Position numbers and translations under genes: made by a program. The notes below the pieces were generated by a model. That model worked only from the letters and a program-made list of their open reading frames with translations, had not been told where the DNA came from and ran no database searches. 64,000 bases of DNA. Origin: Vandiemenella viatica (taxonomy: Eukaryota > Arthropoda > Insecta > Orthoptera > Morabidae). Positions 11,701 through 23,699 of this stretch are shown here, one piece after another (position 1 is the stretch's first letter; each line of letters starts with the position of its first letter). Where the stretch lies: positions 180,196,494-180,260,493 of the forward strand of contig JARYHS010008074.1 in the NCBI GenBank assembly GCA_031002005.1. The letters are read 5' to 3'.

Positions 11701-13555
11701 GTTTACGAGACTGACTAAGCTACGGAACACGGAAGTGATCGCTATGAGCGCTACAGCTAGACTCACGAGGAGGTAATTCGCCCTAGACGCACAGACACAC
11801 ATAAACTCTTGTGTCGTGGTATCGTTTTACAATTCTACCACATGTATTACGAGTGCCTCGCTGCGTTTGGAAACGATGAACATCGCGAAAGTGAAATATG
11901 ATTCGGACCTACTGTAGATATTTCCACGAACCGCAGAGACCGAAGGCGACAGACTTACCCATTTGTTAAATAAAAGAACTACGTATCGCCATATTATTCA
12001 TTCATTTTGGATTGAAAACATTTTTTTCCGAAAGTAACGATTTCTTTTAAACTTAAACATCAATCCTATCACTAAAATAGCTGTTAGTATCTAGCATCTC
12101 CAACATTCTAGTTTTACAGGAGGCTGTATTTTTCAACCGCTATGTTCGTAGAGAGGGGGATCCCGAAACTTCCGTGCCTTCACACTTATGGAACTTGCAG
12201 TTGCTTTGCCAAATTACCACTTGCCCCCTTGACGACCTGGTAATACCTGTAACTCAAGAAATCAGGAAATTGTTACCTGCATGTCCGTTGCTCGTAACTG
12301 AGGTCTAGTTATAAAAGATAATTTTGCAATCAGCAAAGTTGATTTGGGCAAAACCTCGCAGTATCCTTAGCACTTGACCTGTTCCACAGTGTGTATTTTA
12401 CTTTCTGCTGGTTCTCCAAATTTGCTCAAAGCGGTTGAGAACATTTCTCAAAATCAAGCCATAGCTATTTTAACTTCTTTGGATATGGAATTGATAAAGC
12501 CGTCTCTTCTTTTTCTAGCCTTTGTTTTTCCTTTGAAAAATGTGAAAATCGCCTGGATCTCAAGCAGTCACACCGTATGCTTGGAGTGTGACCATAAAAT
12601 TATATTATGCAGCAAGGTATATGGAATTACCCACACGCATAGAAATCAGACAGAAATACATACGAATAACACTGTTTCTTGAGTAGCAAAACACAAATGA
12701 TATACAGCGGTTATGTTAATTATTTCAACAATTTTGCATTTTTTAGTTATTGAAATAAAGTAAGTGTTCTTAAACTATCTTCAGAGCTACAGTGGAGAAT
12801 CCACCATAATATGGTAAGTTTCTTTGATCTTAGCTGACTAAAATAAAGTTAACAACGCTACAACAAGTTTTAATGAAGGGATATTTGCGGAGAAATATTT
12901 AGGAAAGACTGAAACCCTAAATTCTAAAACCAGCAGACCATTTAATTAACTGAACAAGAAAGCAAGAAGTAAGTTACCCTTCCGCAACTTCTGAAACATA
13001 AGATATTCTTCCGAATATTCCCCCATCCATTGATCTACCTGCTATCCTGCAGATGAACTGTAGGCCACAACATCGCATAACTTACAGCGAGCTTGCTAAT
13101 TAAATGGATCTCATGCTGCCGGTTTCTTTTTTCTCTTGGCTAGTTCATACACGCTACGTTGACACTACCTTATTTCTCTGAACAAGTTACTCCCTTCGTT
13201 TGTTTCCTGTAAAATTTAGGACGAAACTTAATTTTAACGTCTCACGTTCGCTTCATTAATTTTCACGAAATCCATTGCAAAGCAAAATCTTTATCTCCAT
13301 TTATTTAGTCGCAATAGATATTAAGCACAGTTTGTTCCGTATTTCATTAAAAGTAAAAGTGAAAAGTAAAAATTCGTTTTGTAGTACATTTCCACTACAA
13401 GAGTAACACGAATTGTCGATATGCAGCGATGGTATTGTCAGTAAAATGATATGTGCTCACAGTAATTATATCATTAGGCATTGGAATGTGACATATTTAT
13501 TCATCTCGTAGATGTTATGAAATATGCTATAAGTATTACAGTTCCAGTCAGCTTC
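11701..13555. other. Non-coding DNA, possibly including the LINE 5' region
   Basis: 11700-11950 may hold the rest of the 5' UTR of the ORF1-only element. Beyond that it is AT-rich with nothing I recognise. The open plus-strand frame at 12374-12682 has no family features. Confidence 0.35.
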
Positions 13556-13557
13556 GA

Positions 13558-13735
13558 ATTCCCATCCTATCATCCAGATTGCGGTTTTCTATGGTTTCCC
13601 GAAATCCTTCCATACAAATGCCGGGATGGTTTCTTCAAAAGGCCATAGAAAAATTTATTTCCGTTCCTTGCCCCTTTTCCTGCCTCTAATGACCTCGATA
13701 TCGATAATGCGTAAGGCCAAAAGCAAAAATAAAAT
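13558..13735 (+). repeat. tRNA-derived SINE, diverged 5'-truncated copy
   Basis: This carries the SINE body with many substitutions ('atccagattgcggttttcta', 'atgccgggatgg', 'ttcaaaaggccat', 'cctctaatgacctcg') and an A-rich end (aaaataaaataaa). Confidence 0.75.
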
Positions 13736-13939
13736 AAATTCAGTCCATTCTCGAAAATGAATATCTGACAAATAGTAAATATGATTTTTTTCCTATTACA
13801 AACCATCTTTATGATGTAAATTATTAGATATGGTAACTGATATTGTTCATTAGTTATTTTAAAATAATGTTTGTGATATCCATAAATTAAATCTCAGCGC
13901 AGTAATATTTATTCTTTCATAGCCCTTAACATATAAATA

Positions 13940-14198
13940 CCGAGCGGGGCGGTGTAACGGTTAGCGTTCTCGCCTCGCATTCGGAAGGACGGTGGTTCGA
14001 ATCCCCGTCCGGGCATCCAGATTTGGGTTTTCCATGGTTTCCCCAAATCACTCCAGGCAAATGCCGGGATGCTTCCATCAAAAGGCCATGGCCGAATTCC
14101 TTCCCATTCCTTGCCCCCATCCTTGCCCCCCATCCTTTCCCGTCTCTAAAAGACCTCGATGTTAAAAAGAAACGTAAAGCAGGTACAAAAAAAAAAAA
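13940..14198 (+). repeat. tRNA-derived SINE, full-length copy with target-site duplication
   Basis: This is the best copy of the family. The head has a tRNA-like A box (about 13949-13962) and B box GGTTCGAATCC at 13994-14004. A conserved ~190-nt body ends in an A-run at about 14186-14198. An 11-bp target duplication, aacatataaat, flanks it at 13928-13938 and about 14199-14209. The head looks like a Glu/Asp/Gly-type tRNA. Transcription by RNA polymerase III from the internal boxes and mobilisation by a LINE partner are expected from SINE biology. Confidence 0.9.
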
Positions 14199-14209
14199 AC
14201 ATATAAATT

Positions 14210-15072
14210 TAATATTTTGTTAATACTGCTGGTAAGGCCAGTGCGAGGCTACAAGCAAACAGGTTCTCAGACAACAGGGTAAAATTTTTGATTCTTTTCT
14301 TTTACACGAAAATTGGAGTAATTTCTTTATTTTTGAGCAAACCAATCAGAGGAAAACCATTAAGAATGTTAAAATAAAACTATGCTCTAAGCAGTCATGC
14401 AGATCTCGTTTACATTTCGAAAACGAGAACAGAAATTGATGATTATCAAATATTGTATTAATCAGATCGTTATTGTAAGAATTGCTTGTTCCTTGTGGGT
14501 TATCATTATCTGGTATATAATTGTCGTATTATTTATGTTTGTCAGTTTTCAGTCATATTATTGGAATGTCTCGGAAGCTGGGAAAGAAATGCTTTAAACT
14601 ATAATAACCTTAATAATGGGAGTCAAAACTATGACAGCCATATGACACCAGCCGCAAAACTCATTATCTGAAATTTGATATTAATTTTTATCATAGATCC
14701 AATGCAAACGAAAAGATTAAATGTAGAGAGTAGGCCCTATGTTGTGAAACACTGCTTGCTGCGCGTATATAAGGTTAAACATTAAAAAAAAAAATCAACA
14801 ACAATAATAACATAAATCCCTTAAATGTCACACAAATAGTCTCACATCTACCTGTATGTCCATTTATTGGGGTTACAATTCTGAACTATTTGTCTATGCG
14901 TATTGGAAGTATGTATGCACCGTTGTTTCAATGTGATATCCGTTCCCTCATATCAAGCTTTTTTCATGGAGGCTTCCTCCTTGCTTGGCTTTGTTGTGAA
15001 TTAATAACAGCAGACTTGTTTGGACTATTGAAGAAACATAGTCATCCGGATTTGTTCTAGGATATTCAGCAT

Positions 15073-15076
<4 letters not shown>
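14210..15076. other. Non-coding DNA without recognised features
   Basis: AT-rich. Nothing recognised before the microsatellite. Confidence 0.4.

Positions 15077-15117
<41 letters not shown>
15077..15117. repeat. (TA)n microsatellite
   Basis: A perfect TA dinucleotide run of about 40 bp. Confidence 0.95.
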
Positions 15118-15118
<1 letters not shown>

Positions 15119-16370
15119 TCTCGCTGAATAAAACGCGGTACTTGGTGACACAGTCGTCATTCTTCAGAATTGAGAGATATTAATGTAACTTAGCTACACC
15201 TATGTCGAACATCTTAATTTTAATATTCTCTTGTTTTCGAAACAGTCTTATGTACAGTAATGAGGCAATCAGAATACAATCAACAGATCCTGATGGACTT
15301 CCTACAATGTTGCGATCTGGCTTTTACTAAAAGTAGTGATTTAGCACTGATCAGACGTCGAGACCTGTTTTCACGTTTTTCTACTGACTACTGTGATCAT
15401 TTTGTGACATCTCTCACCATACCTTACAAACAATACTGTTAGATGCTTTATTAGATGAAATAAGAGAAATGAAGTTGATGGCAAATGTACGTACGCCTCT
15501 GCGTAAAAAGAACTTTGGTTGCCAACATTTCAATTAGCTTCACAGTTGCAAAGGAAGATTGTCAGTTGATACTAAACCAAAACCCTGAGACCATTCGACC
15601 ATACGTAGATCAGATTTAGCGTTCCGGTAAATGCAACTACACCTAAAAGAAACGAATGAAGCTGTAAGCTGCGCTGGATGTGACTTCCGGTCCCTGGAAC
15701 TGTTGCGGTCAGACAGACGCGCAATTATTACGGCTCGGCGAAGGATTTGATCTTTTATAATGACTCACAATCAAGGGATCATTTGTGGCTTCATAAAAAG
15801 TCAAACGTTTCTTACATTTTTTTCTGCTTAATTTCATTTTCTTTGCGCGCAATTGAGAGAGGTGCAGGTAACTTCGAGGTGTCTTTAAGGTATTTGGAAT
15901 AAAGCGTGAAATAAGTTTAACTCTTTCATTGTAGAACTAAACAACTACGTGACTTTTCACACATTTTGCTCGAATTTTTTTAGGCCTATTTAGTTCGTTT
16001 TACAACTGTATAATCCCTACAGAGCGGTCAGAGAGTTAATATTTCTCTGCTAATTTACAAACTGTCGTTTGAAATTTGACTGCCTTTCTTCGTCAGGATA
16101 TTGTTTGTCTGGTTATTTTACGATTGTTTTAATTTCATACTATTATGCATAGATGATAAGGTACTTGTTATTCACTTGCTATAAAAGCAAAACAATAAAA
16201 ACAAATTGCAGATCAGGTGGGAGACATAGTTTTAAGAACAAATCGCTAGACGTTTATATGAATTTTCCTAAGATATCAGTTAAGGCTACATTAATTTTGT
16301 GCACCTAGAATAAATATATTGAGCTGGAAGGTGAGCACAAGAGTTCCAAACTGGTATATAGGAGTACTCG
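15118..16370. other. Non-coding DNA without recognised features
   Basis: AT-rich with a slightly GC-richer patch at 15660-15760. I see no gene or repeat end. Confidence 0.4.
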
Positions 16371-16374
16371 AATT

Positions 16375-16540
16375 AAATTCCCGGTTCGACCAACCAGATA
16401 TTGGTTTTCCATAAATCACTGCACGTGAATGCTGGAATAGTTTCTTCGGAAGTACATGGCCGATTTTCATTCAGTCTCTTGTCGACCTTCTCTCTTTGTT
16501 TTATGTCCTCAGTGAACCGAGTGATCTAAAACATTGCAGT
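16375..16540 (+). repeat. tRNA-derived SINE, heavily diverged copy
   Basis: The piece 'cccggttcgaccaaccagat' (B box and start of body), then 'ttggttttccataaatcact', 'gtgaatgctggaatag' and 'acatggccgattttcatt', follows the order of the SINE body. Confidence 0.6.
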
Positions 16541-16754
16541 TGATCACAAAAGCTTCATTTATGGGTTCTTTTGAAATCATATTCTAAGTTTTATGCGTAT
16601 AATCTTTCTGTCCCTCTTGCCCCGCCATCACAAACACTGAACATTGTCTGACCTATGATGTGTCATTGCAGTCTACGGTGCCAGTGAACTTGAATTGAAT
16701 GTGATTTGTGTTACCCGTAACAGTACAATATTGTTGTTAGTAGCTAGTTTCGGA

Positions 16755-17345
16755 ATGGAAAGAAAAAGGTATTCATATGATGCGTGCTATAAACTGAAAG
16801 TAATAGCACATACAGAAGAACATGGAAACAGAGCAGCTGAGCGGCATTTCGGCCCTCCACCAAAAGAAAAAAACCATTCGCGATTGGCGGGCTAGTAAAG
16901 AAGAACTGACAAAAATGGGGAAGACTAAATGTGCAAATAGAGGACTGAATGTAAAATGGCCAAAACTAGAAAATGGCGTATGGATTCAAGGACACCATCA
17001 AAATGGCATTGGAGTTAATACAAAAATGATTCAAATACATGCTCGTAAGCTAGTGCTACAGTGGAACTTAACAGACTTTAAGAGTGGAGTTAGTTGGTGC
17101 TACTTGGTTATGAAGTGTCATGGACTTAACATGCGAACCAAAACCAAAATATCCCAGAAAATACTACAAGAGTATGAAAAGAAAATATTATCTTTCATCG
17201 CTTTATTATTTAACATCGAAAGAAAACCAGTTTGGAACCAAGCCAAATAGCGAATATGGACGAAACTCGTCTGACATTTGATGTATCGAGTAACTGAACT
17301 GTTGCGATGAAAGGTGCTAAAACTCGTAATGATCCGAATGAAAAA
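16755..17345 (+). pseudogene. pogo/Tigger-like transposase, 5' part (broken)
   Basis: This encodes the N-terminal half of a pogo/Tigger transposase. A helix-turn-helix block begins MERKRYSYDACYKLKVIAH, continues through an IRDWRASKEEL block after a frame change in the A-run near 16865, then a CENP-B-like second DNA-binding region (KMIQIHARKL, GVSWCYLVMKCHGL, KTKISQK). The first catalytic block, NMDETRLTFD, lies near 17257. Stops interrupt the frame around 17250 and 17296. The gene continues at 18184 after inserted DNA. The family normally excises DNA with a DDD catalytic triad and duplicates TA. No matching left inverted repeat was found, so the 5' end is probably lost. Confidence 0.85.
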
Positions 17346-18183
17346 CATATGTGCGTGTTTCTTTTCTCTTCGTGAGTGTGTCGGTCCCAGGGGAGGTTCT
17401 ACTTGTGTTTGGAGGACGCCTGCCCTTGAGTGTTGCCATTAGATGTGACGGATGGCAGAAAACAGTCCCGTGACAGGACCACAGCTCAAGAGCAGCCTGG
17501 AATGTTTCGGTAAACAAATAAAATAAAAAGTAAATCTGTATCCAAGAACGAAGGGTGAAGGGAGGCCAGGGAGTACAACCAATAGGAAAAATTTGTATTT
17601 TTAGTATGAAAAAATGGCGGTTTTGTTGCATGTCCTGAGCCAACCAGCGCAAAGAGCTTCCCTGCAAAGACCCACCGACTGCACAACTTAGATTCGCCTG
17701 CACGGTAACCACCATTCAGAAAAAGGAACTTTTGCATCATCGTCGTTTTCACCCTAGTCAGCCCTGAGACAAACTCTCTTCATCCACCGAGAAAGTTATG
17801 TACCCTTGTGTTGCAAAATGAAAATTAATCTTTATAAAATCTTGTCAAGTATACAATTAAAATACATAAGTAAATCGTAAAGTCAGATTGTGAACCTTGT
17901 TTTCAATAGATCCCATCCAATCATGTAATGTGTTATTTGACTTTATTAATAATTCTAGTTGTTCAATAATTTATGTTTAAATAACAATACTTTGAGATCT
18001 AGATGTCGCTTCCCTCAGAATAGGGTACATTCCAATCTCTTTGCCGCCCACCTGATTTTTTTATACTTAATATTATTTGGAAATTAATAACTGGTAGTGA
18101 ACGGCTACAGTAAGGTCGAGAAGTCGCTTTCCTAACATAGGGAACACTGTAACCATAAAAACAAGTGAACATGAAATAATACA
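17346..18183. mobile_element. ~0.84-kb insertion inside the pogo-like transposase
   Basis: The transposase homology stops after the GAKTRNDPNEKH segment and resumes at HYTVVLSCCVDG near 18184, so about 840 bp of unrelated DNA interrupts it. The inserted DNA has no recognisable coding sequence. It contains two similar short blocks about 120 bp apart (18003-18035 'gatgtcgcttccctcagaat' and 18121-18150 'aagtcgctttcctaacatag'). I could not define inverted repeats or a target duplication, so its class is unknown. Confidence 0.5.
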
Positions 18184-18830
18184 CTACACTGTTGTCCTTT
18201 CATGTTGTGTTGACGGTACTAAACTTAATCAAATGAACATTTTCGACCGCAAAACAATGCCAAAACCTTCTGCAATACTACCACCAGGTGTTGTTGTTCA
18301 CAAGAGTTGGATGGACGAGGCTGGTATAAAATTATGGAATAACAAAGTGTGAGAGAGATGGAAAGGTGCTTTATTGAAGAAGAGTTCTCTTCTTGTGCTA
18401 GATCAGTTTAGTAGTCATTTTAAAAATTCTGTGAAAGAGAAATTGAGACAGGGTAATAAGCAGCTGGCTGTTATTCCAGGAGGACTTGTTTCACAATTGC
18501 AACCTCTTGATGTCTCAATAAATAAACCATTTAAGTATATATGGGAGAGAAATGGAACAAATCGATGATGGATGAAACCCAACATGAATTCGCGCCGAAG
18601 GGAGCTTTAAAACGACGTAAGTCAAGCAAGTGTGTCAGTGTATAAAACAGCCATGGTCTAGAGTGAGAGAAGATATCATTGTTAAATTTTGCAAGAAGTG
18701 CGGCATAAGTAACGTTCTCGATGGCAGTGAGTCCATCTTATGTATGAAGAGAACAACGACGACGATGAAGAGGAAGAAGAAAGTTCAGATGACGAGTTTC
18801 AGGGATTTAAAGGACAGTTCGGTTTTATAA
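18184..18830 (+). pseudogene. pogo/Tigger-like transposase, 3' part (broken)
   Basis: This continues the transposase catalytic domain. HYTVVLSCCVDGTKL is followed by NIFDRKTMPKP and VVVHKSWMDEAG. A premature TGA lies near 18350. After it come LLVLDQFSSH (second aspartate near 18401) and QLQPLDVSINKPFK (third aspartate near 18509). Thirty-five residues separate the second and third aspartates, as usual for pogo-type DDD enzymes. The C-terminal part (WSRVREDIIVK, CGISNVLDGSES, then an acidic GAAGAAG/GACGAC-rich stretch) is frame-shifted at 18570-18830. Multiple lesions mean it cannot make an active transposase. Confidence 0.85.
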
Positions 18831-18910
18831 AAAAACATTTTTGGTCTAGATTTGCAATCTAATAATAAAAATGGTAAAATTTTATTTTAAAAAATGGCCT
18901 AAAAATTAAG

Positions 18911-18957
18911 GCCCGTTTTATAGTCCGTAGTGCCTTATAGTCCGTAAAATACGGTAG
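18911..18957 (+). repeat. Right terminal inverted repeat of the pogo-like element
   Basis: The sequence has two copies of 'tatagtccgta' (18920-18930 and 18936-18946) and ends tacggta, as in pogo/Tigger ends. The complementary left end was not found near 16.3-16.7 kb. Confidence 0.5.
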
Positions 18958-21024
18958 CTGTATAACAGCAAGATATAATTTAAATAATAGTCCTATACAA
19001 GAGTTAATTACAGAGCCGCCTGATAGTTTCAGAGTCGGTTCCTGATGCGGGAACCTAAAGGTGCAGCACACTATTTAACACTGAAAATATATTTTTGCTG
19101 TAGCCTTTATTTACTTCTGAAACAGAAACTAAAAAATTTATCTATGTTAGGAAGAAACAAACAGCGTGAATGTAATAGAGCTCGATGCTATTCATACAGC
19201 AGCAATAAATAGTTAAAGACATGGTGAAAAATAGGAACTTTGAGTTTCGTATGCGTCAATGCTTAATGTTTGGACATTGTAACTTAGAGAAACACATGTT
19301 TCGTATTGTATATGAGGTGTAGCATAATATATGGCTTGCTTACAGCGAACTGTGACTCACGAATGCGGTAAATTTCCACGTCAGCTAGTTGGCCGCGGGC
19401 ATTCGCCTCCAATCTGAGTCTGTAATTTATTTCTTTTTCTCCTTCCTCCTCCAAGGCCGCTAAGGAAACTGCAGAGTAGATTGAACCGAGCGATGTCGAT
19501 TACTGGTGGGCCGTGCCTGTTATTTCAGGTTGCCTCATCACCACCTCATATTTCAGATCACACAGTCTCCGGCAGCGCGCCTTTCAAATCGACCATCGCA
19601 TTCCTGCCAGGAGGTCGGTTTATGATTTTTTTTCGAGACAAAAAGTAAAGTTACATTTTTTTATGAACAGTGAACTGAAATAGTGTTATAAAAACAATTT
19701 TCAATGAAATCCAGGTTCAAATTATAATAATAATTTTTTCTGATATTTGTTTCGTAATTACCAAGGATCTACAAGCCGTATAATTATTTTTCAGATCATA
19801 TTCTTATAGCGTCTTTAAATCGGTTTGACTATTCTTTGACACGGCTGCCATTTATTATCTCCATTAAATCTGGAATTAAGTAACAGGAACTAAGTTTATT
19901 CCGTGGCAATGCTTCTTCAGTTATTTGGATTCTACGCTATCTGCGATTTTGTTTAACTTCTAATTTTCTGCTTGTTTCCAGAATTGTAGTAATTCACTGG
20001 TCCTGAAACATTAACACAGAGCTAAATGAGCGTTATATGATCCATCTTTAACAACTATTAATTGCACTTCACCAAGTTGTTCGCAATCAAACTTCATCAG
20101 TAAACTGCATGCTACCCTAAAGCTCCTGCAAGAATTCTTCATAACTCTGTAGAAAATTTAAGTGATAAATAACACTGTTTACTGTGTCCTTCAGTGACAG
20201 TATCTATTTTGATCCATGCGTCATATTTATGGAACTTAGGTATGGCCGATGACGTAGGGTTTAATGTTAGTCAGGTCTATCTGGTGGCAAAGAACACTGA
20301 GCTTTGCATATGCTTTTAGATCAAACTGGAATATCTTGAGACAGGATGAAACTTGAAGAAATACTGTCGTCTCAATAAAAGTTATTTTTAACTGAATTGT
20401 TTTACGAGCAATCTGCTCAAACATTATTCATTTAGTACCATCTGAAACCCAACCTTCAGCCTTCTTTAGAAAAGTATAAATTACAAGAGACTTGATTAAT
20501 TCAGTACAAAAGGCTACTCAGTTGATGCCGTTTATCTTAACTCGTAATCTAAATAAATGTAACGAAATATCCTGGTAAACTTCTACTTGTCCACATGAGA
20601 AATTTATTGTAAAATTCCACGTTTTCTGGTAGCTTCGTCATCTATAGCTGAGACTCAGAACCTTTCAAGCGCAGAAGTAATAAAATTAAAATAGGGATGA
20701 ATGAATCAAGGTTAAGTGACACTTACACCCATATTTTATACGCTCCTAACATTTTTGCACTGATCCATCAAATGGTTAACAAAACATATTGAAACAATTA
20801 GGAGCTTTCGAAGTATCTTTCTTAGGATTCCTTTCTCAAAGGAAAACAGAATCCTACTGCTCCACCGTCCGTCTGCCCATCTGTCACGTGCTTATAGCTT
20901 AGCTTGTGAACGAAATGAGTTTCAGACTTAAATTTTCACATCTGTGCTTTGTTGACCTGAAACCGTACATGGAATTTAATATTTCGTAAAATTATATTCT
21001 GCATAAACAAAGGTAATTGAAACC
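18958..21024. other. Non-coding DNA without recognised features
   Basis: AT-rich apart from a GC-richer segment at 19370-19620 that has no exon structure I can recognise. Confidence 0.4.
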
Positions 21025-21200
21025 CGACAGTGTGGCTCAGTGCGTTAAGGCACCGCATACTGTATCGGGAAGGTACAAAGAGACAGTGCAATAGCCCAGA
21101 CCTCTGTACGGGCCGTACTGACTGCTGTTTTTAGATGGATTCCCATCAGTTATCTAGTTTAATGATGGGACAGTCGACTAATCCTCCCTTATAAACTACA
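21025..21200 (+). repeat. tRNA-like SINE head, second family (putative)
   Basis: The start 'agtgtggctcagtgcgttaa' is like that of the element at 1560 and like an A box. It could be an old SINE of a different tRNA origin. The B box is unclear. Confidence 0.3.
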
Positions 21201-21596
21201 CATTGTAAAAACAAAAAATACTTGTTACAGGACACACAAGGCTACAGGTTTCGCCGACAGACAGATCAAAGATTTTCCTCTAATAGATTAGGTAATTGGG
21301 CCTAACAGCCTCGGTTAGACTTCTGGCAGGAATTATTTAGTCCCCCCCCCCCCCATCCTTTTTTCGCTCATGATTCAGATTGCCAATTTCCACTTGGTAC
21401 TTGGCGGATTAAAAAACTGATTGAAAAGGATTTTGTTCCATTCCCAGTGATGTTTAGAACTCTTCAAATTGTGGACTAAAATACTTTTTAAAAACATAAA
21501 AAAGTAGCTGGAATATAGACAAGAGTGACTGTCAAAACTGTGAATTTTTTATCATTTTTATTGCACCTTTTTTTTTAAATACGTTTTTATCTAGGC

Positions 21597-22604
21597 CAGA
21601 CATGGGAAAATTTCTTCAGGGGAGGGCCAGATAAAATAAAAAATTATCTAGGCGGGCCGAAAAAAATTCACAAAACAAATGTTTATAAGTGATAAAATTT
21701 ATTTTTGATTTTTACATCACACATATCTTATATGCTACAATGGTAACAAATTAGGAAAAAAGTTACAAAAATTGATTATTCTCTAGAAGAGTATGAAGGC
21801 GCATGTGAGAGATGAAGCTGTGACTGAGCTTCTAAAAGTTGTTCATAATCTGGTAGAAACTGGGATGAGCTGATTCGCAGTAGTGAACCTAAATGGTGGA
21901 CAGTCAATCGGTTTCTAACGCTTTTTTCCAAAGTTTCATAGTAGAAAACACCTGTTCTCAGACGTAGAAAGATGCAAACATCGCAAATTATCTTCTGAGC
22001 GTGAGATTTCAGGTTTGTGAAACTTGATTTCGACAGGGCCTTGTAGAACTCAATTTCAGAAACGTTGAGACATATTTGCTTCAATTCAGTGTTACATTGC
22101 AACTCAGTCAGCTCGAGCTGCAATTCTGGTTTGACTGATTCGCAATCCACATTAAATTACATGCTAAAACTCTCCAAGTCCTGATCGATAACTTTGAAGT
22201 CTTAGAATCTTCGTTCAAATTCTTCATGAAGATATTTCAGGCCTTTTTCAGAACTTCTATATTTGTCTTCCCTAACTTCAATAGTCTTGGAAAATGAATA
22301 AACTTTCTTGACTAGTTGTTTCGAAAATAGATTCAATTGCATTTTGAAACCCCTAATATGACTCCAAATATCGTGGATTAATTGATTTCTTCCCTACGGC
22401 ACTACGCAAATTCATTTAATATTAGATGCGATAATACCGTACTTAAAACGGAATGGGAAGGAAACTCTTATTCTATTACAGCTACGCAGAAAATACATTT
22501 TATCCTATGTGTAAATGTAGGGGTTATTCAAAACCATGTCGCGTGCCGGATTGACTATCTCGAAGAGCCGCACTTGGCCCGCGGGCCGTACATGCCCATG
22601 ACTG
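21597..22604 (-). mobile_element. Deleted hAT transposon with 8-bp target duplication
   Basis: The ends are short imperfect inverted repeats: cagacatggg at 21597 and cccatgactg at the other end (cagtcatggg on the complement). Flanking 8-bp direct repeats are atctaggc at 21589-21596 and atctaagc at 22605-22612, a 7/8 match that fits hAT insertion. GC-rich subterminal motifs (gggccagat, ggcgggcc; cttggcccgcgggcc) sit at both ends. At 1,008 bp it is far shorter than an autonomous hAT element and keeps only the C-terminal piece of a transposase. Confidence 0.8.
21776..22150 (-). pseudogene. hAT transposase C-terminal (dimerisation) fragment
   Basis: This 124-residue minus-strand frame starts with an ELTELQCNTELK segment and then FTNLKSHAQKII. 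It continues with RTGVFYYETLEKS, then RNRLTVHHLGSLLRI, which corresponds to the conserved hAT C-terminal pattern (FP-L-x-A-x-x-I-F, FS-x-M-x-x-x-K, R-x-R-L-T-x-x-H-L-x-x-L-x-R-I). The BED zinc finger and the catalytic aspartates and glutamate are absent. It resembles the hAT lineage that includes the GTF2IRD2-type transposases. The methionine at 22150 is only the first in the surviving frame, not a real start. Confidence 0.75.
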
Positions 22605-22612
22605 ATCTAAGC

Positions 22613-23590
22613 ACTCGAAATCAGTTTTCAATATCGACTACATCCTATAGTTAAACGAGGAATTCTAAAAACACTTACAACTAAAGTAATTTTCTTTTAA
22701 ACAAGTATTTTCCCACTTCTTCTGCCGTGAGAATCTTGGTGACCATAGCAATGCGTTAGACTTTTTCTTTTCCTTCTTGCAACAAAGCGTAAGCTATTGT
22801 AATGTAGTATGTTTGCATCCTTTACCATAAATTAAATTCCACAATTTCATTACGCATATTGGAGTGTTAATATTTCATGTAATAGTTTGATTAACGATTC
22901 CCGAGAATTCTAAAGTACTATATTTCAGAAACTGAAGAAAACATTAACCAAAGCTATGTTGTCAAAAAGCAACTTTAACAGAATCTAATGGATGTAGTCA
23001 TTATTTATATTGTAGCGCGATCTTTGGTTGGTATCTCGTAAAGGAACGTTCATCAGAGATGCGCGTGGTCTGTGGCTCCTATCTTTTTTCAGTGCGAATG
23101 AGTTTTTCATTTCTTACTCCGCCATGCTCAGCTAGTATATATCGCAGATTGTAAGATGAACAAAAAGTTTTCAAACTTTGAAACCTCATCGAAATTGGTC
23201 ATGAGTTTTTTGCGTGATGCCTGGACGAAGAGGCAGACAGAGACAGCCTGCTAATACTTTACATTTTACGTCTAATCACCACCGTCGAGATATGTGTTTA
23301 GGGTCATCGCAGTAAGAATTAGAGTATCGACTCGCATATGCAGGGCATATTGTACTTCACATGACATCACCATAACAATCTCACTTAACAAAGTTCTGTT
23401 GGCACTTCTTAGAGCTATATACACTCGTGCAATGATTATAGCCGAGACAAAGGGACCAATGATATTCCTTTTTAAATATAAATCTTCCTCACTAATTTTT
23501 ATATTCTATAACTACACAAATGATATCATGGAAATAGACATTTAGGTTGCAAAATGCTTGTAAACAGGGCCTGGTCTGTTGTGTTTGAGA
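22613..23590. other. Non-coding DNA without recognised features
   Basis: AT-rich. Nothing supported. Confidence 0.4.
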
Positions 23591-23591
23591 A

Positions 23592-23652
23592 ATGGCGTTT
23601 CGACATACAGTCTACGCCTGGCAGCTGGCAGCCCTGATTTGTGTGGTGTACA
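23592..23652 (+). CDS. Possible first exon of a secreted protein (signal peptide-like)
   Basis: The ATG at 23592 opens a frame whose first residues (MAFRHTVYAW, then QLAALICVVY) look like a short signal peptide: a basic start and a hydrophobic stretch ending in a small-residue region. A good splice donor, A|GTAAAT, lies at 23652/23653. Without splicing the frame ends at a TAG at 23691-23693, giving only 33 residues. The local sequence is GC-richer than its flanks. No following exon is identified, the unsequenced gap lies only 0.8 kb downstream, and chance cannot be excluded. Confidence 0.25.
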
Positions 23653-23699
23653 GTAAATCAGGGAGGACGGCCAGAGGAAACAGCCGCTCTTAGTTCTAT

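Noticed and set aside
13940..14010. tRNA gene
   Set aside because: A and B boxes are present, but the sequence continues into a repeated body with an A-tail and target duplication, so it is a SINE head.
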